A DNA stretch of 6,039 bases, taken from assembly GCA_031263965.1 (NCBI GenBank), contig JAISES010000399.1, positions 1 through 6,039 of the forward strand. The letters are read 5' to 3'. A program made the position numbers and the translations under genes. Positions 1 through 6,039 of the stretch are shown piece by piece. How positions within the stretch are numbered: the first letter of the stretch is position 1; every line of letters begins with the position of its first letter. Below the pieces are notes generated by a model. That model saw only the letters and a list, made by a program, of their open reading frames with translations, made no database searches and had not been told where the DNA came from. This stretch comes from Prevotella sp. (lineage in GTDB: Bacteria > Bacteroidota > Bacteroidia > Bacteroidales > Dysgonomonadaceae).

Positions 1-75
1 AGAAGAAAAACTCATGAGAAATTAGAAAATATCTAAATGTAGAGCCTTTTTCACCCGTAAAAGAAAAAATATCTG

Positions 76-83
76 TATTTTTG
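76..83 (+). promoter_or_regulatory. Putative Bacteroidota -7 promoter box upstream of the rhomboid operon
   Basis: The octamer TATTTTTG fits the Bacteroidota -7 consensus TAnnTTTG exactly and would place the transcription start near 88-92, about 25 bases before the chosen start codon at 115. A T-run at 47-51 (TTTTT, followed by C) is the best candidate for the -33 TTTG element, but it lacks the G and its spacing of about 23-24 bases is slightly longer than the usual 19-21. The rest of 1-114 holds no hairpin or riboswitch-like structure that I can see. The call rests on a short motif in AT-rich DNA, so it is plausible but not certain. Confidence 0.45.
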
Positions 84-102
84 AGCGTCAAATTCAATGT
101 TT

Positions 103-108
103 AAGGAA
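103..108 (+). promoter_or_regulatory. Ribosome binding site deciding the start of the first rhomboid gene
   Basis: AAGGAA lies 6 bases before the ATG at 115, which is good Shine-Dalgarno spacing. The earlier in-frame ATG at 97 has no purine-rich site in front of it, and starting there would put this ribosome binding site inside the coding sequence. This favours 115 as the true start. Bacteroidota use Shine-Dalgarno sites weakly, so the evidence is suggestive only. Confidence 0.45.
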
Positions 109-114
109 AATAAA

Positions 115-843
115 ATGAATCAAAATAATACAGGATTGGCAAGTTCCATCCCTCCTGTTACCCGTAACATTATTATCATCAATGCCCTAGTCTGGCTCGC
201 CCAACTTTTATTGACAAATATCAATATCGAAAGATATTTGGCCTTGCATTTTTTTGAATCGGACTATTTTATGCCTCATCAAGCCATAACATACATGTTC
301 CTGCATGCGACACATGATGTTAATGGGAGCATTGCTTTTACACATATTTTATTTAACATGTTTGCCGTATTTATGTTCGGGCGGACATTGGAAACAATAT
401 GGGGGGCAAAAAAGTTTTTAATATATTATATGTTAACCGGAATCGGAGCTGCCATCGCACAAGAAATCGTATATTCAATACAATTTAAAGAAGTCGTTTT
501 CAATCCGGCCATTACAACAATTATATCTGGCGCTGAGGAGTTTTCAAGGCAGGAATTTTTCAACATATTGCCGGCAACATTGGGTGCGTCCGGGGCTGTA
601 TTTGGGATACTGGTGGCCTTTGGCATGATTTTTCCGAATGCGGAATTAATGATGTTGTTCTTCCCTGTTCCTATCAAAGCAAAATGGTTTGTTATTGGTT
701 ATGGTGTATTAGAATTATTCCTTGGTGTTTCTAATAATGCAGCAGATAATGTTGCCCACTTTGCCCACTTAGGTGGATTGATTACCGGATTTTTTATTAT
801 TCTTTACTGGAAGAAAAAAGCTAAGTCGAATGGGCATTTTTGA
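115..843 (+). CDS. Rhomboid family intramembrane serine protease (first of tandem pair)
   Basis: Predicted 242-residue polytopic inner-membrane protease of the rhomboid family (S54), which cleaves transmembrane helices of substrate proteins. Six hydrophobic segments lie near residues 18-33, 73-89, 101-120, 157-174, 191-206 and 213-232. The catalytic set is complete: HxxxN in helix 2 (His77, Asn81), GASG in helix 4 (nucleophile Ser159) and HFAHLGG in helix 6 (catalytic His218). The stretch between helices 3 and 4, about residues 121-156, is long and partly polar, and may form an extramembrane loop before the active-site helix. The start at 115 is chosen for its ribosome binding site; an in-frame ATG at 97 would add 6 residues. 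The stop overlaps the next gene by 14 bases, so the two are probably translated in a coupled way. The family assignment is firm; the substrate is unknown. There is no extra soluble domain. Confidence 0.93.
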   Translation: MNQNNTGLASSIPPVTRNIIIINALVWLAQLLLTNINIERYLALHFFESDYFMPHQAITYMFLHATHDVNGSIAFTHILFNMFAVFMFGRTLETIWGAKKFLIYYMLTGIGAAIAQEIVYSIQFKEVVFNPAITTIISGAEEFSRQEFFNILPATLGASGAVFGILVAFGMIFPNAELMMLFFPVPIKAKWFVIGYGVLELFLGVSNNAADNVAHFAHLGGLITGFFIILYWKKKAKSNGHF

Positions 844-1711
844 TACGATAAAATACAGGTTTAAACAGAAAGACATACTGGTACAGCTCATAATTATCAA
901 TGCAGTTGTATTCTTCGTATTTGTCGTTACAGCTATGACCGGAAAGTTATTCAAACTTCCGCCAATAGACCTGATACCCTACATCGGAGCCACATCGGAT
1001 GTGCACCTCCTGATAAAAAGACCGTGGACAGTATTCACATATATGTTTGCGCATAAAGACTTCTTGCACTTATTGCTGAATATGCTCATGCTATTCTGGT
1101 TTGGACAGCTATTCCTGAGATATTTTAGCCCTAAAAACCTGGGGAGCATATATTTGCTCGGAGGATTGGCCGGCGCAGCATTATACGCACTAACATTCAA
1201 TACCATACCATATTATGTAGACATGAATCATCCTCCTATGATAGGAGCATCGGCATCGGTCATGGCAATCATATTTGCAGCAGCATTTTACAAGCCGGAT
1301 GCAGAAGTCAGCCTCTTCATGTTATTCCGCATAAAAGTCGTTTACATCGCTGTTTTTATGTTTATCATCGATTTTATATCATTAGACAGCAATACAAATC
1401 CGGGGGGACATGTGTCGCATATCGGAGGGGCTATAACCGGTTACATATTCGCCGGACAATATTTGAAGGGAAAAGATATTACTCGCCGGATCAACAAAAT
1501 TATAGATTCGATTGTTAATTTAATCAAGCCTTCCGGTAAAAAGAAAATGAAGGTAAAATATAAAAAACGGGAAGCCGACTACGACTTTAACCAACGTAAG
1601 CATAACGATACAGAAGAAATAGACCGTATTCTCGACAAAATAAAATCTTCGGGATACAGCAGCCTTAATGCTGAGGAGAAAAAAAGACTATTCGATGCAA
1701 GTAAAAAATAA
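830..1711 (+). CDS. Rhomboid family intramembrane serine protease with C-terminal cytoplasmic tail (second of tandem pair)
   Basis: Predicted 293-residue rhomboid protease, clearly distinct from its upstream neighbour rather than a recent copy. The six-helix core spans about residues 18-210. Motifs are HLLLN in helix 2 (His80, Asn84), GASAS in helix 4 (probable nucleophile Ser141) and GHVSHIGG in helix 6 (catalytic His197). The residue after the serine is Ala rather than the usual Gly of GxSG, but Ser and His are both present, so activity is likely though not proven. The roughly 83-residue tail has a Lys/Arg-rich stretch (about 236-248) and then an acidic, helix-like end (about 258-293) with IDRILDKIKSSGYSSLNAEE. 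This resembles a small domain found at the C-terminus of Bacteroidota rhomboids (DUF6576, from memory). The gene starts inside the end of the first rhomboid gene (14-base overlap) without a well-spaced Shine-Dalgarno site, which suggests translational coupling. Substrate unknown. Confidence 0.9.
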   Translation: MGIFDTIKYRFKQKDILVQLIIINAVVFFVFVVTAMTGKLFKLPPIDLIPYIGATSDVHLLIKRPWTVFTYMFAHKDFLHLLLNMLMLFWFGQLFLRYFSPKNLGSIYLLGGLAGAALYALTFNTIPYYVDMNHPPMIGASASVMAIIFAAAFYKPDAEVSLFMLFRIKVVYIAVFMFIIDFISLDSNTNPGGHVSHIGGAITGYIFAGQYLKGKDITRRINKIIDSIVNLIKPSGKKKMKVKYKKREADYDFNQRKHNDTEEIDRILDKIKSSGYSSLNAEEKKRLFDASKK

Positions 1712-2834
1712 ACTTTCGAAAATAAAAACAGGAAAATACCTTAAGTATACGATATTTGCAACCAATATATTTGCCATTATCATCCTCATACTATCTACTC
1801 TGGCCTGGAAAATAGTGCCTTCGAAAGTAACCATAGTTGCCTACCTGGGACTCGGGTTTCCAATCATTCTGTTTGTTAATATCCTATACCTTATATTATG
1901 GGTAATTTCTTTCAGATGGAAATATGCTTTAGTGCAACTGGCTGCTATGACTGTATGCTGGCAGCCTATATTGACCTGCTTCCCCGTCCATACACGGACA
2001 AGCGTAAAAGATATTCCCGGGAAAAGCTTTAAAATCCTCACATATAACGTTCGTGCATTTAACTGGGTCAAAGGAGAAAAAGCACGGAACAACCCGATTA
2101 TAAAGTATCTTGTGGATAGTGATGCCGATATTATTTGTTTACAGGAATTTGCTGTTTCCACGGAGAAAAATAAAAATGGTATCATTACCGAAAAAGAATT
2201 AAATGCAAAGCTCAAAGATTATCCTTATCACGAAATCATAAAATTGGGTACATCGAGGGGTACTTTAACTTATGGACTGGCATGCTATTCTAAATTCCCC
2301 ATCACTAAAACATCCGGATTGCCTCTGGAAAGCTCTTACAACGGATCGGCCATGTACGAATTGAATATACAGGGTAAAAATGTCATACTTGTGAATAATC
2401 ATCTGGAATCGAACAGGATTACATCCGAGGACAAACAATTATACAGAGAGTTTTTTAAAAACAAGGATAAGGAAACATTGGGTGAGGTGGCAATGAACAT
2501 ACAAACCCGGTTAGGGGCGGCATATAAAATAAGGGAAGCACAGGCAATAATAATCAGAAGCCTTTTGGATAAACAGGAATCCGATGCAACAATTGTATGC
2601 GGCGACTTCAACGACACCCCTGTTTCATATGCATACTACACTATCAAAGGAGATATGGTGGATTCTTATGCAAGCACCGGATTCGGACAGGGAATAACCT
2701 ATCACGAAAACATGTTCAGGCTCAGGATAGATTTCATTATGCATTCTCTCGGATTGCAATCGTACAATTGCACTGTAGACAAAATAAAATACTCCGACCA
2801 CTATCCTGTGTGGACCTATCTGGCATTCAAATAA
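1695..2834 (+). CDS. Membrane-anchored endonuclease/exonuclease/phosphatase (EEP) family protein
   Basis: Predicted 379-residue protein with three N-terminal hydrophobic segments (about 20-38, 49-73 and 77-96) and an EEP-fold metal-dependent phosphoesterase domain (about 113-379). The signature residues are all visible: TYNVRAFN (Asn118), CLQEF (Glu151), NNHLES (His236), GDFNDTP (Asp304, Asn306), RIDFI (Asp346) and SDHYP (Asp368, His369). The family includes nucleases, sphingomyelinases and inositol phosphatases, so the substrate cannot be assigned. The basic N-terminus and the basic RWK loop between segments 2 and 3 suggest the N-terminus is cytoplasmic and the catalytic domain periplasmic. 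The gene overlaps the second rhomboid by 17 bases with the chosen ATG at 1695. An alternative ATG at 1668 adds 9 residues and gives a 44-base overlap. AGGAG at 1674-1678 favours 1695, although its 16-base spacing is long. Family certain; exact start uncertain. Confidence 0.88.
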   Translation: MQVKNKLSKIKTGKYLKYTIFATNIFAIIILILSTLAWKIVPSKVTIVAYLGLGFPIILFVNILYLILWVISFRWKYALVQLAAMTVCWQPILTCFPVHTRTSVKDIPGKSFKILTYNVRAFNWVKGEKARNNPIIKYLVDSDADIICLQEFAVSTEKNKNGIITEKELNAKLKDYPYHEIIKLGTSRGTLTYGLACYSKFPITKTSGLPLESSYNGSAMYELNIQGKNVILVNNHLESNRITSEDKQLYREFFKNKDKETLGEVAMNIQTRLGAAYKIREAQAIIIRSLLDKQESDATIVCGDFNDTPVSYAYYTIKGDMVDSYASTGFGQGITYHENMFRLRIDFIMHSLGLQSYNCTVDKIKYSDHYPVWTYLAFK

Positions 2835-2867
2835 TAATATTCAATATAGCACTTTCAACTTATTTTC

Positions 2868-2875
2868 TACCTTTA
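2868..2875 (+). promoter_or_regulatory. Possible -7 promoter box upstream of coaA
   Basis: TACCTTTA matches the Bacteroidota -7 consensus TAnnTTTG at seven of eight positions and lies in the 62-base gap between the EEP gene and coaA. It would put the transcription start near 2880-2885 and leave a very short leader before the ATG at 2897. No convincing -33 TTTG element is seen at the expected distance, and no terminator hairpin separates the EEP gene from coaA, so read-through from the upstream operon is also possible. Confidence 0.33.
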
Positions 2876-2896
2876 CATCATAAAAAAAACAGACAG

Positions 2897-3838
2897 ATGA
2901 TGACTCTTCCGGCCAGTCCTTACATGCAATTTACCCGTGAACAGTGGGCCGCGTTGCGCGACTCCGAGCCAATGACGCTCACCTATGAAGAATTGCTGAC
3001 CCTGCAAGGTATAGATCACGAACTGTCGATAGACGAAGTTGAAGATATTTACCTGCCGCTCTCGCGTCTGTTAAGTTACTATGTAAACGCCCGGACAAGC
3101 AGGCAATCCGTATTGATGAAATTCCTGAAACAAGATGTACAAAAGATACCGTTCATCATTGGCATGGCAGGGAGCGTATCGGTTGGGAAAAGCACTACGG
3201 CACGCGTACTGCAAGCCTTATTAAGCCGCTGGAAAGAGAATACAAGGGTTGCTCTTGTGACAACAGACGGGTTCTTACACCCGAATGCCGTTCTTGAAAA
3301 AAAGGGCATTATGCTCAAAAAAGGCTTTCCGCAATCTTATGACATAAAAAGTCTGATAAAGTTTGTGACTGAGATAAAATCAGGAGCAAAAGAAGTCAAA
3401 GTACCTAAGTATTCGCACCTCATATATGATGTCATTCCGGATAAGTACGAGATCATAAACCAGCCTGATATTCTAATTCTGGAAGGATTGAACGTCTTGC
3501 AAAGCGGCATGGATTATCCCGGAGAAAAACCACGGATTTTCGTTTCCGATTATGTGGATTTTTCTATATATGTAGATGCCGATGAAGATAAACTGGAGGA
3601 ATGGTACATCTCCCGCTTCATGAAGTTCAGGAAAGGGGCATTCACCGATCCTAAGTCCTATTTCAAAAGCTTTGCCGAACTTTCGGAACGGGAAGCTATA
3701 AAAACATCGAAAGCAATATGGAGAGAAATTAACCGCAAAAACCTCCGCAAAAATATTTTTCCAACACGTGAACGGGCAAACCTTATACTACATAAGGGAG
3801 AAAGCCATATTGTAGACTACGTAAGATTAAGAAAGTGA
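2897..3838 (+). CDS. coaA: Type I pantothenate kinase
   Basis: Cytoplasmic enzyme that uses ATP to phosphorylate pantothenate, the first and usually rate-controlling step of coenzyme A synthesis. The 313-residue product aligns with E. coli CoaA (316 residues) almost without gaps, with numbering offset by 3. It has the P-loop GSVSVGKST (92-100, Lys98), TTDGF (Asp124), YSHLIYD (His174), [12 protein letters not shown] (196-206), WYISR (Tyr237, Arg240), [10 protein letters not shown] and EIN (Asn279). These correspond to the nucleotide, pantothenate and CoA contact residues of the E. coli enzyme. Arg103 matches E. coli Arg106, whose mutation relieves CoA inhibition, so feedback control is probably kept. 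The start is the first of two adjacent ATGs at 2897/2900, where similarity to CoaA begins. The reading frame stays open for 100 more codons upstream, but that part overlaps the EEP gene and does not resemble CoaA. The gene converges on tldD with 3 bases between stop codons. Confidence 0.96.
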   Translation: MMTLPASPYMQFTREQWAALRDSEPMTLTYEELLTLQGIDHELSIDEVEDIYLPLSRLLSYYVNARTSRQSVLMKFLKQDVQKIPFIIGMAGSVSVGKSTTARVLQALLSRWKENTRVALVTTDGFLHPNAVLEKKGIMLKKGFPQSYDIKSLIKFVTEIKSGAKEVKVPKYSHLIYDVIPDKYEIINQPDILILEGLNVLQSGMDYPGEKPRIFVSDYVDFSIYVDADEDKLEEWYISRFMKFRKGAFTDPKSYFKSFAELSEREAIKTSKAIWREINRKNLRKNIFPTRERANLILHKGESHIVDYVRLRK

Positions 3839-3841
3839 ATA

Positions 3842-5263
3842 CTAGATCCCCCCTACAGTAAGCTTACTAACTAACACCGATGGTAAGCCCTGCCCGACAG
3901 GAACCCCCTGCCCGTCTTTGCCGCAAGTCCACGCACCCTCGTCTATTTTCAGATTATTACCTACCATCGTAATGTCTGCCAGAGCCTTTGGCCCGTTGCC
4001 AATAATATTAATATCCTTTATTGGCTGTGTAAGCTTCCCGTTTTCTATCAGATAGCCGGTTTTAACGAAGAATGTAAAGTCTCCCGCTCCTATCTGAACC
4101 TGTCCATTCGTAAAATGATCTACATATACTCCTTGCTTTACGGAAGCAATAATATCAGCCTCGGGAATATCTCCCTGCTCCATATAAGTAACCCTCATAC
4201 GAGGAAGAGGTGCATAGCGGAACGACTGCCGGCGCCCATTACCCGTAGGTTTCACATTGTAGAATTTAGCACTGATCCTATCGTGTAAATAGCTTTCCAA
4301 AACGCCATCCTTTACAATATATGTTTTTTGGCTTTCGATACCCTCATCATCAAAATTTACAGCGCCACGAGCATATTCCACCGTGCCATCATCTACTATA
4401 TTGATATTGGTTGAACATATTTTTTTACCGGACTGGCCGGAGAATATGGAGGTATTCTTTCTATTAAAATCGGCCTCGAAAGTATGACCAATCGCCTCAT
4501 GCAATAATATACCAGAACTTCCCGCACCCATAACAACAGGCATTTCGCCCCCTTTAGGCTTTAGTGCTTCAAACATAAGCGAAGTTTGCGCAACAGCCTC
4601 TTGCGCTAAAGTTTCTATCAATTCATCTGTCAAGAATTCGAATCCTTTGCGATATGCACGCGAAGAAGAGCCATTTTCAATTTTCCCGTTCTGTTCCATA
4701 GTAGACGAACCATACATAATACACATAGGGCGGTAATCCCATGTGAGTATGCCTTCCGAATTGAAGAAAAGGATATAAGATGTAGAGTCGTTCAGGCTTA
4801 CAGATGCTTTTATAACACGAGGATCGAGTTCAAATATCCGGTCGTTAAGCCTTTGTACAAAAGATTTTTTGTCCGCTACAGATACATCTATCCACGGCTT
4901 TTGTATTTTATAGTAGTCCTTGAAGTGACTTTCTTTTATTGCAATCGGATCTTTTATTACGGAAGGCACAGACGCTATACCGGCAGCAGTTTGCGCAGCC
5001 TTCAACAAGCTTTTCAATTCTGTATTTTCTACATAGGCATATCCCGTTTGATCGCCGGATACAACCCGTACCCCTGCACCGAAGTCGATATTGGAAGAAG
5101 CCCTGTTTACTTCACCGTCGCGCAAAGCGATATTATTGCTAAACGTATGCTCAAAAAAGATATCGGCATAATCGCCCCCCCTGCTCAACGCCTCGGAAAT
5201 TACTTTTAGTAAATCGTTTTCAGAAACAGCAAATCGCTGTAGAATATATTGTTTGTTCATCAT
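3842..5263 (-). CDS. tldD: TldD/PmbA family metallopeptidase, TldD type
   Basis: Predicted 473-residue zinc metallopeptidase subunit. In E. coli, TldD (481 residues) pairs with TldE (PmbA) to degrade unfolded peptides, including processing of the microcin B17 precursor and the CcdA antitoxin. TldD carries the metal site. Here the N-terminal domain covers about residues 1-220. The catalytic part has the HExxxH motif in LLHEAIGHTFEADFNR (His255, Glu256, His260), followed by DDEG, PTGNGRR and PRM motifs. The third metal ligand is predicted at Cys447 in WTCGKDGQ, just before the usual C-terminal end LTVGG. All three ligands are present, so an active enzyme is expected. No signal peptide is visible, which suggests a cytoplasmic location. 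The gene starts at two adjacent ATGs, with the stop of the upstream MATE gene embedded between them, so translation is probably coupled. No tldE/pmbA partner is adjacent; it must lie elsewhere, if present. Confidence 0.94.
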   Translation of the reverse strand: MMNKQYILQRFAVSENDLLKVISEALSRGGDYADIFFEHTFSNNIALRDGEVNRASSNIDFGAGVRVVSGDQTGYAYVENTELKSLLKAAQTAAGIASVPSVIKDPIAIKESHFKDYYKIQKPWIDVSVADKKSFVQRLNDRIFELDPRVIKASVSLNDSTSYILFFNSEGILTWDYRPMCIMYGSSTMEQNGKIENGSSSRAYRKGFEFLTDELIETLAQEAVAQTSLMFEALKPKGGEMPVVMGAGSSGILLHEAIGHTFEADFNRKNTSIFSGQSGKKICSTNINIVDDGTVEYARGAVNFDDEGIESQKTYIVKDGVLESYLHDRISAKFYNVKPTGNGRRQSFRYAPLPRMRVTYMEQGDIPEADIIASVKQGVYVDHFTNGQVQIGAGDFTFFVKTGYLIENGKLTQPIKDINIIGNGPKALADITMVGNNLKIDEGAWTCGKDGQGVPVGQGLPSVLVSKLTVGGI

Positions 5264-6039
5264 TTCTCGATTGTCTCCATCTTTTTAAACTTATTCACTT
5301 GCCATATAAACAGAATAGCTGTCAGTACTGTTGCCAGGAAATCGGCTGTCGGTAAAGAATACCAAACCCCATTAATTCCAAAAAGATGAGGAAGAATGTA
5401 CAACGCAGGTAATAATAAAAAAAACTGACGGGTAAGACTCAAGAAAATAGATTTACCTGCCATTCCTATACATTGGAAAAAGTTTGTTACAACTATCTGA
5501 TACCCCACCAATGGAAGCATAATGGTTACAATACCTAAGGCCTTAGCTGTTTCGGCTGCTAAAGGAGGAGAAGGATTGAAGGGCTGGACAATAACACCAG
5601 GCAACAACAGACCAATCAGCATCCCGACACAACCAATAGCTATACCCGCTTTAATTGTATAAAAAAGTGTTTCCTTTACGCGCCATATCCGTTTAGCTCC
5701 ATAGTTGTAGCCCACAATAGGTTGCATACCCTGCGTCAATCCCACCATGACCATAATAATGATCATCACCAGGGTATTTGCAATAGCATAGGCTTCAATA
5801 GCAATATTTCCGCCATATGTTTTCAACCTGTTATTTATAAAAAACACAACGATGGATGCTGCAACCTGTATGAAAAACGGAGACATTCCGATACTGGCCA
5901 CAGCCCATACAATTTTAGGATTCAGATTTATATACTTCTTGCGAAGGCGCAGCATACTATTTTGATTCATGAAGTGGTACATGACAAAGCACAAGCCAAT
6001 GAACATAGATATAATAGTAGCTATGGCAGCGCCTTTTAT
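5260..6039 (-). CDS. MATE family efflux transporter, C-terminal part (N-terminus beyond window)
   Basis: Partial gene: the frame stays open to the window edge at 6039, giving 259 residues, whereas full MATE proteins are about 440-460. An internal Met at 6006 is not the start, because the codons before it (KGAAIATIIS) read as typical MATE helix sequence. The visible part is the second half of a multidrug and toxic compound extrusion protein, an inner-membrane antiporter driven by Na+ or H+. It contains GMSPFFIQ at the start of the second repeat, GLTQGMQPIVGYNYGAK and several long hydrophobic helices, and ends in a basic cytoplasmic tail (VNKFKKMETIEK). GLTQGMQP followed by GYNYGA is a recognisable signature of the second MATE repeat. 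The substrate cannot be predicted. Its TGA stop overlaps the first ATG of tldD (ATGA, 4 bases), indicating one operon. Confidence 0.92.
   Translation of the reverse strand: MKGAAIATIISMFIGLCFVMYHFMNQNSMLRLRKKYINLNPKIVWAVASIGMSPFFIQVAASIVVFFINNRLKTYGGNIAIEAYAIANTLVMIIIMVMVGLTQGMQPIVGYNYGAKRIWRVKETLFYTIKAGIAIGCVGMLIGLLLPGVIVQPFNPSPPLAAETAKALGIVTIMLPLVGYQIVVTNFFQCIGMAGKSIFLSLTRQFFLLLPALYILPHLFGINGVWYSLPTADFLATVLTAILFIWQVNKFKKMETIEK

Noticed and set aside
1..36. Possible last codons of an upstream plus-strand gene
   Set aside because: Open frames end at 23-25 (TAG, reading EEKLMRN before it) and at 34-36 (TAA), and either could be a gene tail. With at most 11 residues there is nothing to identify, so no feature is called.
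97..114. Upstream ATG for the first rhomboid gene
   Set aside because: It has no ribosome binding site, and the AAGGAA motif lies downstream of it at proper spacing for the ATG at 115. It cannot be fully excluded.
426..2617. Minus-strand open frames opposite the rhomboid and EEP genes
   Set aside because: All are short, lack family motifs and lie antisense to strongly supported genes.
2597..2896. In-frame N-terminal extension of coaA by 100 codons
   Set aside because: It overlaps the conserved catalytic end of the EEP gene in another frame, has a composition unlike a real domain, and similarity to CoaA starts only at 2897.
3857..3868. Perfect 12-base palindrome AGTAAGCTTACT near the coaA/tldD junction
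   Set aside because: It has no loop, is AT-rich and has no following T-run, so it is not a terminator. It lies within tldD codons for its conserved C-terminal end, and a single short palindrome is expected by chance.
4853..5209. Plus-strand open frames opposite tldD
   Set aside because: They lie opposite the N-terminal domain of a well-supported gene, have no recognisable motifs and overlap one another, so they are shadows of tldD.
5260..6006. MATE gene read as a complete short protein starting at 6006
   Set aside because: The frame continues without a stop to 6039 with typical MATE helix sequence, and the visible part corresponds only to the C-terminal half of the family.

Overview
The window looks like chromosomal DNA of a member of the Bacteroidota, most likely order Bacteroidales. 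It is AT-rich and most genes lack strong Shine-Dalgarno sequences. A perfect TAnnTTTG (-7) box, typical of this phylum, lies ahead of the first gene. One rhomboid carries a C-terminal tail of a kind I associate with Bacteroidota proteins. The genus cannot be fixed from the sequence.

Layout. Bases 1-114 form a leader with a likely promoter, and perhaps the last codons of an upstream gene. From 115 to 2834 (+) three genes are packed so tightly that they overlap: two different rhomboid-type intramembrane serine proteases, then a membrane-anchored endonuclease/exonuclease/phosphatase (EEP) family protein. After a 62-base gap with a possible promoter comes coaA (2897-3838, +), a type I pantothenate kinase very like that of Escherichia coli. 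The minus strand then holds tldD (3842-5263), a metallopeptidase, and upstream of it the C-terminal part of a MATE-family transporter (5260-6039) cut off by the window edge. No RNA genes, mobile elements, CRISPR arrays or long repeats were seen. No gene-free stretch exceeds about 115 bases.

How they fit together. The two rhomboids and the EEP protein are probably co-transcribed and translationally coupled, and all three are predicted membrane proteins. By the positive-inside rule the EEP domain faces the periplasm, so this may be an envelope module; its substrates cannot be read from the sequence. CoaA starts coenzyme A synthesis and is functionally separate. The MATE gene and tldD share a 4-base ATGA overlap and form an operon. 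coaA and tldD converge with only 3 bases between their stop codons.

Most of the window is recognisable housekeeping or widespread membrane genes. The points most worth checking are the overlapping rhomboid-rhomboid-EEP operon, the GASA active site and cytoplasmic tail of the second rhomboid, the outward-facing EEP domain, and a type I CoaA in this lineage.
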